A stretch of 53,958 bases of DNA from JANXSG01 sp038203935 (GTDB taxonomy: Bacteria; Armatimonadota; Chthonomonadetes; Chthonomonadales; Chthonomonadaceae), in assembly GCA_038203935.1 (NCBI GenBank), contig JBBRDM010000009.1:1-53958 (forward strand). Direction: 5' to 3'. Of this stretch, positions 8,152 to 16,628 are shown one piece after another (the first letter of the stretch is position 1; every line of letters starts with the position of its first letter). The notes under the pieces were generated by a model. The model was not told the origin of the DNA. It saw only the letters and a program-made list of their open reading frames with translations, and made no database searches. Both the position numbers and the translations under genes were made by a program.

Positions 8152-8979
8152 ATGTCCACTATTACGGTTAAAGACGGTACTCAGATCTACTACAAGGATT
8201 GGGGCGAAGGTAAACCCATTATTTTCAGTCATGGCTGGCCGTTAAGCTCGGATGCCTGGGAAGACCAGATGCTTTTTCTTGCATCTCACGGATTTCGATG
8301 TATCGCCCACGACCGCCGAGGCCACGGCCGATCCAGCCAGCCCTGGTATGGAAATAAGATGGATACTTACGCAGATGATGTTGCGGAATTGATCGAAGCT
8401 CTCAATCTGCATGACGCAGTCCATATTGGCCACTCCACGGGCGGCGGAGAAGTCGCTCGATATATTGGGCGTCATGGAACAGGAAGGCTCTCGAAAGCAG
8501 TCTTGATCGGAGCCGTAGCGCCGCTGATGCTGAAAACAGAAGCAAACCCCGGCGGGCTGCCCATTGAAGTTTTCGACGGAATTCGTGCGGGCATACAGGC
8601 CGATCGTTCCCAGTTCTTTAAAGATTTGAGCGCTCCTTTTTATGGGGCAAACCGGCCGGGATCGAAAGTCTCGCAAGGACTGAGGGACTCATTCTGGATG
8701 CAGGGAATGCTCGCCAGCCATAAAGCGGTGTTCGACTGTGTACAGGCCTTTTCTGAAACCGACCTTACGGAAGACCTCAAAAAATTTGACATTCCGTCGC
8801 TCATACTTCATGGGGATGATGATCAGATGGTTCCTATCGGAGCATCTGCCCTTCTATCAGCAAAGCTCATAAACGGCGCAGTATTGAAAATATATCCGGG
8901 ACTTTCTCATGGAATGTGCTCGACGAACAAGGATATGATCAACGAAGATCTGCTTGCGTTTATAAAAAGTTCGGATTAG
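8152..8979 (+). CDS. Alpha/beta hydrolase, non-heme chloroperoxidase/arylesterase type
   Basis: The 275-residue cytoplasmic enzyme matches the cofactor-free haloperoxidase group, whose members are esterases or lactonases that can also perform perhydrolysis. The nucleophile elbow is GHSTGG (Ser95). The oxyanion region is SHGWPLSSDAW, and the following DRRGHGRSS is typical of this group. The acid is in LHGDDDQMVP (near residue 222) and the His in GLSHGM (near 251). There is no signal peptide. GGGAGAG precedes the ATG by about six bases. It is followed at 137 bases by a MOSC gene and then by thiol- and heme-peroxidase genes, which suggests an oxidant-related context. The natural substrate is unknown. 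Confidence 0.88.
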   Translation: MSTITVKDGTQIYYKDWGEGKPIIFSHGWPLSSDAWEDQMLFLASHGFRCIAHDRRGHGRSSQPWYGNKMDTYADDVAELIEALNLHDAVHIGHSTGGGEVARYIGRHGTGRLSKAVLIGAVAPLMLKTEANPGGLPIEVFDGIRAGIQADRSQFFKDLSAPFYGANRPGSKVSQGLRDSFWMQGMLASHKAVFDCVQAFSETDLTEDLKKFDIPSLILHGDDDQMVPIGASALLSAKLINGAVLKIYPGLSHGMCSTNKDMINEDLLAFIKSSD

Positions 8980-9092
8980 CATCGCAGTTGGCCCAATTCT
9001 CGAACAGGAATTTTTTTGATTGTAAATAGGCATATGCTAAATACAAAATCAAATAGGATAGTGCGCACCGATAGTGTGCGTTGGGCAGATAG

Positions 9093-9104
9093 CTGTGATC
9101 ACAG
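9093..9104. promoter_or_regulatory. Perfect 12-bp palindrome before the MOSC gene
   Basis: CTGTGATCACAG lies 11 bases before the chosen MOSC start. It could be an operator or block the ribosome site just downstream. It resembles half-sites of CRP/FNR-family regulators but has no central spacer. Confidence 0.35.
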
Positions 9105-9115
9105 TTTTGGAGGTT

Positions 9116-9766
9116 ATGTTGTGGATTAAAGAGATATGGCGGTACCCGGTCAAGACAATGGCTGGTGAGCAGTTGCAGAAGGCACATATCGGGGAACTCG
9201 GTATCGAAGGCGACAGGATCATTCATGTTGAAAATGCGAATGGCCGTATTATCACATCGCGCACACATCCACGATTTCTGGGATTAAACGGAAGTCTTGC
9301 AGAGGATGGCAATCCGTTGGTCGATGGAATGCTCTGGAATAGTGAGCGTGTCGGCTCTTTGGTTGCCCAGATTGGCGGCGAAGGTGCGAAATTAGTTAAA
9401 TATGAAGGAGCGGAGCGTTTCGATGTACTCCCCTTGCTTGTTGCTACCGATGGAGCTGTCGCAGAGTTCGGCTACGATGTCCGGCGACTTAGGCCCAATC
9501 TGGTAATCGGCGGTGTGGAAGGCATGGCAGAAAGAGACTGGCCCGGCGCCAGCCTTCATGTTGGTGAGACAGTTATTGGAATCCAGGATTTGCGGCTGCG
9601 ATGCATCATGACCTCCTTCGATCCGGAAACCATCGTCCAGGATGCGAAAATTACTCAGAGTATCTATAACCGTTTCGAAGGTAAGTTAGCTTTAAACTGT
9701 TTTGTAATACAAGGAGGTGAAATCGCTGTGGGAGATCAGGTTTTGCTGAAGTACGATAAGGCCTGA
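9116..9766 (+). CDS. MOSC domain protein with beta-barrel N-terminal domain
   Basis: MOSC proteins bind the molybdenum cofactor and often deliver or use it in reductive reactions. The N-terminal barrel is recognised by IKEIWRYPVKTMAGEQL then GIEGDR. The MOSC core follows with RRLRPNLVIGGVEGMAERDWPGASLHVGE and RLRCIMTSFDPET, including the conserved Cys of mARC-like members. A separate longer frame begins at 9074, but GGAGG at 9109-9113 points to this start or to the next codon, TTG 9119, which has better spacing (5 bases) and would give MWIKE. The length of about 216 residues is short for the two-domain family but complete. No molybdoenzyme gene is in the window. Confidence 0.82.
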   Translation: MLWIKEIWRYPVKTMAGEQLQKAHIGELGIEGDRIIHVENANGRIITSRTHPRFLGLNGSLAEDGNPLVDGMLWNSERVGSLVAQIGGEGAKLVKYEGAERFDVLPLLVATDGAVAEFGYDVRRLRPNLVIGGVEGMAERDWPGASLHVGETVIGIQDLRLRCIMTSFDPETIVQDAKITQSIYNRFEGKLALNCFVIQGGEIAVGDQVLLKYDKA

Positions 9767-9839
9767 TCAACACTTCTAAAATGTTAATATTCCTGAGCGG
9801 CCTTGATAGGATTGTCGATCTGTGAGTCGGCAAATAAAA

Positions 9840-9855
9840 GTGAATATTTATTCAC
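9840..9855. promoter_or_regulatory. 16-bp palindrome, candidate operator of the peroxide operon
   Basis: GTGAATA and TATTCAC flank a TT centre about 105 bases before the peroxiredoxin start. The AT-rich dyad resembles sites of dimeric repressors. No regulator gene is adjacent. Confidence 0.4.
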
Positions 9856-9864
9856 CTGACAAGC

Positions 9865-9974
9865 AGCGATAGATTGCTGGGCTTAACAGATTGAAAAAGA
9901 AACCAATGCATAGTCTTAAAGCGATAGATTGCTGTGTTAAATAGATTGGAAAGGATACCAATGAATAGTCTTGA
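9865..9974 (+). repeat. Tandem 55-bp duplication carrying the peroxiredoxin translation start
   Basis: Copy 1 is 9865-9919 and copy 2 is 9920-9974. They align without gaps with 46 of 55 bases identical. Each copy contains a purine-rich ribosome site and an ATG followed by a similar codon series (ATGCATAGTCTTAA and ATGAATAGTCTTGA). Copy 2 supplies the true start of the peroxiredoxin. Copy 1 opens a 12-codon frame from 9906 ending at the TAG at 9942-9944. Confidence 0.85.
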
Positions 9975-10497
9975 CCCGAACAGCCCCGCAGCTGCGGGGA
10001 CGCCCGCGAAGGCAATTTCTGCAGGCGATTCCGCACCAGATTTTACTATGTCCTGCACTCCCGATCAGTCGATTTCCCTCTCAGAACTGCGCGGACGTCC
10101 TGTAATTCTTGCTTTTTATCCCGCGGACTGGAGCCCTGTCTGCGGCGATCAGATGGCTCTATATAATGAAATATTGCCGGAATTCCAGCGCCATAATGCC
10201 ATGCTGCTCGGTATCTCTGTGGATGGAACCTGGTGCCATGCAGCATTTTCAAATGATCGTCATCTCCATTTCCCGCTTCTCGCTGATTTCGAACCCAAGG
10301 GAGCTGTTGCAAAAAAATATGGTGTTTACCGTGAAAAAGAAGGCATCACAGAACGTGCTCTCTTTGTGATCGACGCAGAGGGAATAGTACGCTGGAGCTA
10401 CGTCTCTCCGGTGGGAGTCAACCCTGGAGCGGATGGAATACTTTCCGCGTTGGAGTCACTGCCGCAAAGCAGCGCACAGGAGGGCAAGCAGCCATGA
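9961..10497 (+). CDS. AhpC/TSA-type peroxiredoxin
   Basis: The 178-residue thiol peroxidase reduces hydrogen peroxide or organic peroxides. The thioredoxin fold is seen in GDSAPDFTM, then SLSELRGRPVILAFYPADWSPVC with the peroxidatic Cys at about residue 61. The Arg-containing segment typical of the family and FVIDAEGIVRWSY follow. The usual PxxFTxVC motif reads PADWSPVC here, so a Ser replaces the Thr. No clear resolving Cys is present in the C-terminal half, suggesting a 1-Cys or AhpE-like mechanism, perhaps resolved by the DsbA-like protein encoded next. Start ATG 9961 has GGAAAGGA upstream. It overlaps the next gene by ATGA, so the two are translationally coupled. Confidence 0.88.
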   Translation: MNSLDPNSPAAAGTPAKAISAGDSAPDFTMSCTPDQSISLSELRGRPVILAFYPADWSPVCGDQMALYNEILPEFQRHNAMLLGISVDGTWCHAAFSNDRHLHFPLLADFEPKGAVAKKYGVYREKEGITERALFVIDAEGIVRWSYVSPVGVNPGADGILSALESLPQSSAQEGKQP

Positions 10498-11030
10498 GTG
10501 AGACCGCGGGAACATTGAGCTTGAAGGCAGGAGAGCGGGATCATATGCAGGGTTTGCTGGGTGCCGCGATTACACTGGTGGAGTATGGAGATTACGAGTG
10601 CCCATACTGCGGGCAAGCTTATCCTATTCTTAAAGAACTGCAGCAGCTTATGGGAGACCGCCTCTGTTTCATATTTCGCAATTTTCCATTGGCACAGATG
10701 CATCCGCATGCTCAAATCGCAGCGGAGGCGGCGGAAGTGGCGGGCGCTCATGATAAATTCTGGGAGATGCACGATATGCTCTATGAGAATCAAAAAGCGC
10801 TCGGGATGGGACATTTGAAACAATACGCCGATAAGATCGGACTGGATGGTGCGTCCTTCGCACAAGAGCTGCAGGAGCATACTGCGGAAGGCCGTGTTCA
10901 CGAAGATTTCTTGAGCGGAGTCCGCAGCGGTGTCAATGGAACCCCTGCATTTTTCATCAACGGCGTTCGCCATGATGGCAGCTATGATCTGCAGGTACTG
11001 CGCGCTGCTCTGGAACGATCGCTCGACTAA
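10494..11030 (+). CDS. DsbA-family thioredoxin-fold protein without signal peptide
   Basis: The 178-residue protein has the DsbA-like fold (thioredoxin plus helical insert), with active site CPYC at residues 36-39 in YGDYECPYCGQAYP and the cis-Pro loop NGTPAFFING near residue 150. Unlike periplasmic DsbA it has no leader, so it probably works in the cytoplasm as a thiol-disulfide reductase. Its 4-base overlap with the peroxiredoxin gene suggests it reduces that enzyme or repairs oxidised thiols. Related cytoplasmic proteins are often annotated as DsbA family or fused to NhaA, but no antiporter domain is present. The SrpA-like gene follows after 60 bases. Confidence 0.87.
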   Translation: MSETAGTLSLKAGERDHMQGLLGAAITLVEYGDYECPYCGQAYPILKELQQLMGDRLCFIFRNFPLAQMHPHAQIAAEAAEVAGAHDKFWEMHDMLYENQKALGMGHLKQYADKIGLDGASFAQELQEHTAEGRVHEDFLSGVRSGVNGTPAFFINGVRHDGSYDLQVLRAALERSLD

Positions 11031-11090
11031 GCTTAATAAAGAAAAATTAAGTAACCTCAAACACGAATCCAAGGACAGGAGAGAAAATTT

Positions 11091-12140
11091 ATGAACACCC
11101 CATTCACAAAGGTTAATCTCATCGGCACAGGCGCGGCTCTGCTTGGAGTCAGCACTCTGTTGGCAGCAGCGGCGGTCGTCAATGTACACGCCGCCCCTAA
11201 GGAGCGTTCGGATCGTTCACAAAGCGACAGCGATCTCGCACAGCAGATCTTCGATACCATGATTCAGGTGCATGGAGTCAAAGATGGGTTTCGCCCGGTT
11301 CATGCGAAAGGCATCGTATGCGAGGGGACATTTGAGCCATCGGCAGCGGCTTCAACACTTTCCAAAGCCGCTCATTTTAAAGGATCTGTTCCCGTAACTG
11401 TGCGGTTTTCAGATGGGTCGCCTGAACCTGCCATACCGGATACCTCTCCGAATGCCGGTCCACGTGGAATGGCGATACGATTTAAGCTTCCGGATGGCGG
11501 CCAAACGGATATAATTGCAATGTCGCACAACGGATTCGTCGTGGGCAGCGGGGAAGAATTTTTAGACCTGCAGAAGTCGATAGTGGCGACCGATCCCAGT
11601 AAGCCTCACCCCTGGCCTGTCGAGGCATTTCTTGGGGCGCATCCGCTAGCCCTGAAGTTCGTGGTCGATAATAGAGCGGTTCCGGTTAGTTTCGCCACCC
11701 AGTCATTCTTCGCCAACGATGCATTCGTTTTTGTAAATGATAAAGGAGTGAAACAGGCCGGGCGTTATAAGATTCTTCCAGTCGCAGGTCAGCATTCCCT
11801 CAGCGACACGGCAGCAAAAGCTAAGCCGGATAATTTCCTCATTGAAGATCTCAAAACTCGGTTGGCGTCGAAGTCTGTCAAGTATCGACTTGTAGTTCAG
11901 CTTCCAAATTCCGATGACGCTACGAAGGATCCTTCGCTTGTCTGGCCTGACGACCATAAGACCGTGGACATGGGTACGATCAGCATCACATCCGTTACTG
12001 CCGACAGCGATTCTGCCGAGAAAACGCTGGCGTTCACTCCTACAAACCTGACGGATGGGATCGAGTTGTCCGATTATCCTTTTCCCGCACTGCGAGCCAG
12101 TGTTTATGCACTCTCCGTAAGCCGCCGTCAACAAAAGTAG
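11091..12140 (+). CDS. SrpA-type catalase-related heme peroxidase, exported
   Basis: The 349-residue protein is a minimal-core relative of catalase with peroxidase activity. Residues about 8-35 form a hydrophobic leader ending near VHA, so it is periplasmic or membrane-anchored. Catalase-fold landmarks are VHAKGIVCEGTF with the distal His, VTVRFSDGSPEPAIPDTSPNAGPRGMAIRF, the helix with a NGF, and a C-terminal RASVYALSVSRRQ with the proximal heme Tyr. The length fits the group and is much shorter than true catalases. A GGACAGGAGAG ribosome site precedes the ATG. It probably closes the operon that starts at the peroxiredoxin; a structured terminator follows. Confidence 0.9.
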   Translation: MNTPFTKVNLIGTGAALLGVSTLLAAAAVVNVHAAPKERSDRSQSDSDLAQQIFDTMIQVHGVKDGFRPVHAKGIVCEGTFEPSAAASTLSKAAHFKGSVPVTVRFSDGSPEPAIPDTSPNAGPRGMAIRFKLPDGGQTDIIAMSHNGFVVGSGEEFLDLQKSIVATDPSKPHPWPVEAFLGAHPLALKFVVDNRAVPVSFATQSFFANDAFVFVNDKGVKQAGRYKILPVAGQHSLSDTAAKAKPDNFLIEDLKTRLASKSVKYRLVVQLPNSDDATKDPSLVWPDDHKTVDMGTISITSVTADSDSAEKTLAFTPTNLTDGIELSDYPFPALRASVYALSVSRRQQK

Positions 12141-12154
12141 CTTCTCTCTATCAT

Positions 12155-12210
12155 GGGGCAGCTCTGCTAAGTTGATAAATACTTAACTGCCGGCTGCCCT
12201 GCTTTTGTTT
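12155..12210 (+). terminator. Terminator after the peroxidase operon
   Basis: GGGCAGC (12156-12162) pairs with GCTGCCC (12193-12199), and a smaller TAAGT/ACTTA stem lies in the loop. A T-rich stretch (gcttttgttt) follows. Confidence 0.7.
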
Positions 12211-12310
12211 GTTGGAATTTATGCCTGCAGCGCCATCAAGCGATCCATCTATATTGCAGGAAATAATGCATGTCTTAGCCCGTTCATCCACCTGTATGTT
12301 CACAACTTTC

Positions 12311-12339
12311 TTGACAATTCCGTCTCCAGATACTATAAT
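12311..12339 (+). promoter_or_regulatory. Consensus sigma-70 promoter of secDF
   Basis: TTGACA at 12311-12316 and TATAAT at 12334-12339 are both perfect, with an exact 17-base spacer. Transcription would start near 12346. Confidence 0.92.
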
Positions 12340-12354
12340 AGGGTGAGATAGCAG

Positions 12355-12381
12355 GCGCGGGGCAACGTCTAGCCTCCGCGC
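12355..12381 (+). promoter_or_regulatory. GC-rich leader hairpin before secDF
   Basis: GCGCGG pairs with CCGCGC, with an inner GGC/GCC stem, immediately downstream of the expected transcription start. It may stabilise the mRNA or be a regulatory element. No T run follows, so it is not a plain terminator. Confidence 0.5.
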
Positions 12382-12459
12382 TTATTGGTGTCTGTGCTAA
12401 ATGACTGCACTTTTGATTCCTATTAAAATCTTTGAATTACCGTGTCGGGAGGTTCCGTT

Positions 12460-14988
12460 TTGACTGGTAAGCAGAATAGAGGGATGTTACTCATCATCCT
12501 TGCACTCACCGTGGCTGCGGCAATCGTGGCATTTCTTCCAAAATTCAAGACTGCTTATGGTCTGGATATTCAGGGAGGTGTGCGCGTTGTACTGCGTGCA
12601 AAGACTGAAGAGTATAAAGGTGGCAAATGGACACCGGATAAGCTGGAAGCGGTGCGCCATATTATGGAGAACCGCATCAACTCCACTGGAGTTTCCGAAC
12701 CTCTCATCATAACGAAACAGCCCGATCAGATCATCGTTGAACTCCCTGGCCTGAAGAATGAAAAAGAAGCGATCGACCAGATCAGTTCTACCGCGAGATT
12801 AGATTTTTATCTGCTTCCCCAGCTTGGAGATAAAGACGGTAACCGCCCAGCAATCTGGGAACAGCGATCCTTCACCGATCCAAAGACTAATGAAAAGACA
12901 GAAGTCCTTTATGATAAATCGACCGGGAAACCTCTCACGCCCGAACAGCTTGAAACCTCCGTTTTCAGCCGCGACCCAATAGTAACCGGAAAAGATATGC
13001 TGCCAAACAGCCGCGCTGAAATTCAGGCGACTAACAGCAGCGCCGTCATCGATTTCGAATTCAATGCAGAGGGTTCCAAAGCGTTCGAGGATGCTACTCG
13101 CGCTAATATTGGAAGATTTCTGGCGATTTTCCTCGATAAGAAGCTTCTCACCGCGCCTGTCATCAACAGTGTAATCCCTGGCCGTGGAATAATCGAAGGT
13201 AATTTTACTCTCGAAAGCGCCAAAGCACTCTCCGATCAGTTAAACGCAGGCGCCCTTCCAGTGCCTCTGGTTATTGAAGAGACGCGTAAGCTCGAAGCAA
13301 CTCTTGGTAAGGAAGCAGTTGCAGCAACCACCCGCGCAGGTATTATTGGACTGGTGCTCGTTTTAGGGTTTATGTTGTTCTGGTATCGCCTGCCCGGCCT
13401 GCTTGCAGATATCGCACTGGTTCTTTACACCGTTTTCTCCTTCGCACTTTTCAAGCTGATCGGAGTGACGCTTACACTGCCAGGAATTGCTGGGTTTATT
13501 CTTTCGATTGGTATGGCAGTAGACGCGAATATCCTGATATTTGAACGCGTGAAAGAAGAACTTCGGAGCGGGAAGACACTGCGCACCGCAATCGATGTCG
13601 GATTCAAGCGTGCCTTCACTGCTATCTTCGACTCGAATGCCTGTACAATTCTAACCTGTTCTGTTCTCTACTATTTTGGAACCGGCCCCATCCGAGGGTT
13701 TGCACTCACACTTGGCCTGGGTGTTGCGGTGAGTATGTTTACAGCGATCACCGCGACGAGAACATTCCTGTTTGCCCTGGTTGGAATGAACAGCGCGCAG
13801 AATGCATCTCTGTACGGTGTAGCGCATCAGTGGACACCAGACCTGAAGGTAATGAGCCGTAAAATGCTCTGGGTCGGGCTTTCACTGGCAATCATCGTTC
13901 CCGGACTTATTTTTTGGGGGATGGGCGGCATTAAAAAGAGTATCGATTTCCGTGGGGGCACCGAGATCCGAATGCCTTTCGCGGAACGTCATTCCACGGG
14001 AGAAATCCAGAAGGCCCTGGTTCAGGTCAGCCCGCGCTATGCAGACAGCAGAGTAGTGGTGTCGAGTGATCCAGCGGCTGCAGCGAAAGTTGCTTATATT
14101 ACAACCGAGCGGCTGAACGACACGCAGCGCCTCGAAGTAGTCAACGCGATGGTAAAAAACGTTGGCCCACTCACTGCAGGCACTACGGTCACCGACGTTG
14201 GTTACGATAATGTAAGCGGAACCATCAGCAGTGAGATGACCTGGAACGCCATATTTGCCGTGCTGTACGCCTCCGTGCTCATTGTTCTGTATCTCGCTTT
14301 CCGATTCTCTATCGGAGGTTTCATTGAAGGTTTGAAATACGGAACATGCGCCGTACTCGCTTTGCTGCACGACGTACTCGTAGTATGGGGATCCTTCGCT
14401 TTTCTGGGCTGGTGGCTGAACTGGCAGGTCGACAGCTTATTCGTTACGGCGATGCTTACTGTTATCGGATTCTCTGTCCATGATACCATCATCGTATTCG
14501 ACCGCGTACGAGAAAATCTGCAGCACCGCACAAAAGGGGAGAGCTTCAGCCAGATTGCTGATCGCAGCATCGACCAGACCATCTCCAGATCGGTTAAAAC
14601 CTCATTCACTGTCGTGCTCACGCTCACCGCTCTGTTCATTGCCGGAGGTTCGGGAATTCATCAGTTTTCGGCAGCATTATTAATAGGAATCATAAGCGGA
14701 ACCTATTCATCCATATTTAATGCCAGTGTGCTGCTGGTGTGGTGGAAGCAGAATGATCTGGGAATGAGCGCCCCCTCTGCATCGTCTGCTTCCTCACCGC
14801 GGTCGGGAGTTAAGTCACGCTCTCTTGAATCACTTCCGGGCGATCGTCCCATGGTATCAGGAAATGCTGGCGGGCTGCGATCTGATGCAGGTGCGGAACA
14901 GAATGATGCCTCTGGCAATGGCGACCGTGCCTCGAATTCCGGCAGTGGTGCCCCTCGACGTCAGCCAGTACGACGGCGGCGTATGTAG
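12460..14988 (+). CDS. secDF: Fused SecD-SecF protein translocase subunit
   Basis: SecDF uses the proton gradient to pull exported proteins through SecYEG from the periplasmic side. The SecD half has TM1 near the N-terminus, the motif DIQGGVRVVLRAK, the P1 periplasmic domain and a five-helix bundle with LPGIAGFILSIGMAVDANILIFERVKEE. The SecF half begins near residue 465 with IDFRGGTEIRM, followed by GFSVHDTIIVFDRVRENL. An Arg/Ser/Gly-rich cytoplasmic tail of about 75 residues, ending RRQPVRRRRM, is longer than usual. I choose TTG 12460 because GGGAGG lies exactly seven bases upstream; an in-frame GTG at 12442 overlaps that site. It helps the heavy secretion load encoded further on. The AI-2E-type gene follows after three bases. 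Confidence 0.95.
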   Translation: MTGKQNRGMLLIILALTVAAAIVAFLPKFKTAYGLDIQGGVRVVLRAKTEEYKGGKWTPDKLEAVRHIMENRINSTGVSEPLIITKQPDQIIVELPGLKNEKEAIDQISSTARLDFYLLPQLGDKDGNRPAIWEQRSFTDPKTNEKTEVLYDKSTGKPLTPEQLETSVFSRDPIVTGKDMLPNSRAEIQATNSSAVIDFEFNAEGSKAFEDATRANIGRFLAIFLDKKLLTAPVINSVIPGRGIIEGNFTLESAKALSDQLNAGALPVPLVIEETRKLEATLGKEAVAATTRAGIIGLVLVLGFMLFWYRLPGLLADIALVLYTVFSFALFKLIGVTLTLPGIAGFILSIGMAVDANILIFERVKEELRSGKTLRTAIDVGFKRAFTAIFDSNACTILTCSVLYYFGTGPIRGFALTLGLGVAVSMFTAITATRTFLFALVGMNSAQNASLYGVAHQWTPDLKVMSRKMLWVGLSLAIIVPGLIFWGMGGIKKSIDFRGGTEIRMPFAERHSTGEIQKALVQVSPRYADSRVVVSSDPAAAAKVAYITTERLNDTQRLEVVNAMVKNVGPLTAGTTVTDVGYDNVSGTISSEMTWNAIFAVLYASVLIVLYLAFRFSIGGFIEGLKYGTCAVLALLHDVLVVWGSFAFLGWWLNWQVDSLFVTAMLTVIGFSVHDTIIVFDRVRENLQHRTKGESFSQIADRSIDQTISRSVKTSFTVVLTLTALFIAGGSGIHQFSAALLIGIISGTYSSIFNASVLLVWWKQNDLGMSAPSASSASSPRSGVKSRSLESLPGDRPMVSGNAGGLRSDAGAEQNDASGNGDRASNSGSGAPRRQPVRRRRM

Positions 14989-14991
14989 CCT

Positions 14992-16305
14992 ATGTCACTT
15001 ATACCAGGCGATAATAAGCAAACGAATTTGAGAATAGTTCCGTGGTTATCTGAGGCCTACGTGAGAGCTATCTGGCGTCTTGCGCTGAGATTTGGTCTGG
15101 CTGGAATAGCGGTGTATGCCTGCTATAGGCTTCGCAGTGTAATAACCACTCTATTCATTGCCGCGATTATCGCCTATGTACTCGACCCTTCCGTGGAATG
15201 GCTCACGAAAAACCGCCATTTCATTGCGCTGCACAACAGCTTCGCCGGTTTGATGTATACATTGCAGTCCGTTATTAAGCGGAAAAATGTTCCTGTTATT
15301 ACGAAGTCCGCCCCTCGGATGCATCGCCACGGACTCCGCACCTACGCCACACTTTACATGTTTATCCTCTCTGTGTTTGTGCTATGGAAAGGCACCGCTC
15401 TCATCATTACTCCGTTTGTTCAGGAGATAAAAGAGGCGACCAGCATCGAAGGTCGCTCTCAGATGATGAAAAACAAAGAGATTCTTATCTCAAAATATGA
15501 TACTGTGGTGCCGGACTGGGCGCGTTCTGAAAAAATCGAAGAACAGATTAAAAAATCAGACATTTCGAAAGCGGCTCAAACTGTTCTGGGGGATGTCGGC
15601 AAGCAGATCGTAGAGAATCTTAAGAATGTAGTTGAGGTGGTGCTGCTGCCGGTGCTCGCATTCTACTTTCTAATCGATGGAAAAACCCTCAAACATGAAT
15701 TTGTTTCCCTGGTGCCAAAAAAGAGAATCAAAGAGACACTCCGAATAATCAGGGAGTTCAATCAGATAATGCGCGCGTTTGTAATGGCACAGTTTGTATT
15801 GTGCACACTCGCGGGCGTCGTGGTTGGATTGTGGCTGGCGCACTTAAAAGTGCCCTATCCTTTTATTTTGGGAGTATTAGCGGGAGTAACCCGCGCTATA
15901 CCCATCATAGGGCCGATAATCGGCGGTATTCCCATTATACTGCTCGCCTGGGTTACGAAAGATCTTGCTACCGGCCTGCAAGTGCTTGCTTTTTTTACCT
16001 TCATGCACTTTGCAGAAAGCAAATTTATTATGCCGGTGCTCATTGGAGACAGTATGGAACTGCATCCAGTGGTCATCATCGTGGTGCTGATTGTAGGTGG
16101 AGAAATCGGAGGGATACTTATCGGCGGCCAGCTTGGCGCGCTTCTGGGTATGTTCTTCGCGGCCCCGCTTGCTTCGATCGCCCGGGTTATCATCCGCCGA
16201 TACTGGCTGCATTTAAGGCGTCATGGCAGCTCCATTTCAGCACACAAAAATGGAGTTTCTTTGATTGGAAAGACAAATGGCAGGTCAGCAGAAACAATTC
16301 ACTGA
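14992..16305 (+). CDS. AI-2E family permease (PerM/TqsA-type)
   Basis: This 437-residue integral membrane protein belongs to the AI-2E transporter family. Named members include TqsA and YdiK, but many have unknown or ion-antiport roles. The N-terminal helices lead to IAAIIAYVLDPSVEWL. A large soluble loop (about residues 70-215) is longer than usual. The C-terminal core is LPVLAFYFLIDG, then TRAIPIIGPIIGGIPIILLA with the conserved Pro/Gly motif, ESKFIMPVLIGDSMELHPVVIIVVLIVGGEIGG and LGMFFAAPLASI. It starts three bases after secDF and probably shares its transcript. The substrate is not predictable. Assignment to family is secure. Confidence 0.87.
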   Translation: MSLIPGDNKQTNLRIVPWLSEAYVRAIWRLALRFGLAGIAVYACYRLRSVITTLFIAAIIAYVLDPSVEWLTKNRHFIALHNSFAGLMYTLQSVIKRKNVPVITKSAPRMHRHGLRTYATLYMFILSVFVLWKGTALIITPFVQEIKEATSIEGRSQMMKNKEILISKYDTVVPDWARSEKIEEQIKKSDISKAAQTVLGDVGKQIVENLKNVVEVVLLPVLAFYFLIDGKTLKHEFVSLVPKKRIKETLRIIREFNQIMRAFVMAQFVLCTLAGVVVGLWLAHLKVPYPFILGVLAGVTRAIPIIGPIIGGIPIILLAWVTKDLATGLQVLAFFTFMHFAESKFIMPVLIGDSMELHPVVIIVVLIVGGEIGGILIGGQLGALLGMFFAAPLASIARVIIRRYWLHLRRHGSSISAHKNGVSLIGKTNGRSAETIH

Positions 16306-16628
16306 CATCTATTATATGATTTAACAATATTTACCGCATTTTCGGTATTAGTGCTATAATATATTTCTCAACCGATAACTATATTTCAGCAAAATTATCT
16401 CTTTTTTTAACTTAAATTAAAAAAAGAAGGAATTACAGCAGTAATGTTGAATAGTGATCGGCATACGAATCGAATATAATACAATAAGATGAGTAAAATC
16501 ATCGAGAGCAATTGTTAAAATAAATTATTTGGGTGGTATAAAAACCACTGTTATTTTCAACCAGAAGCATGACGCAGAACCCGGGCAGGATCCGGCTGCG
16601 CTGTGCACTGAGAGGAGTGGATTGCACT
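16306..16628 (+). other. AT-rich leader of the S1 gene
   Basis: TATAAT at 16355-16360 with a weak -35 (TTACCG) could be the promoter. TACCG/CGGTA flank its upstream side. A 12-codon frame from ATG 16444 to TAA 16479 sits behind GAAGGA and may be a leader peptide or chance. A long structured leader would suit the autogenous control known for S1 in E. coli. The region is strikingly AT-rich compared with its neighbours. Confidence 0.45.

Larger units (their letters stand above)
12141..12459. other. Intergenic region: terminator, promoter and leader of secDF
   Basis: It holds the terminator at 12155-12210, a weak CCTGCA/TGCAGG repeat, the consensus promoter at 12311-12339 and a structured leader of about 115 bases. 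No gene is seen. Confidence 0.7.

Noticed and set aside
10398..11189. 263-codon minus-strand frame
   Set aside because: It covers the DsbA-like gene with its CPYC motif and part of its neighbours on the opposite strand; composition is not protein-like.
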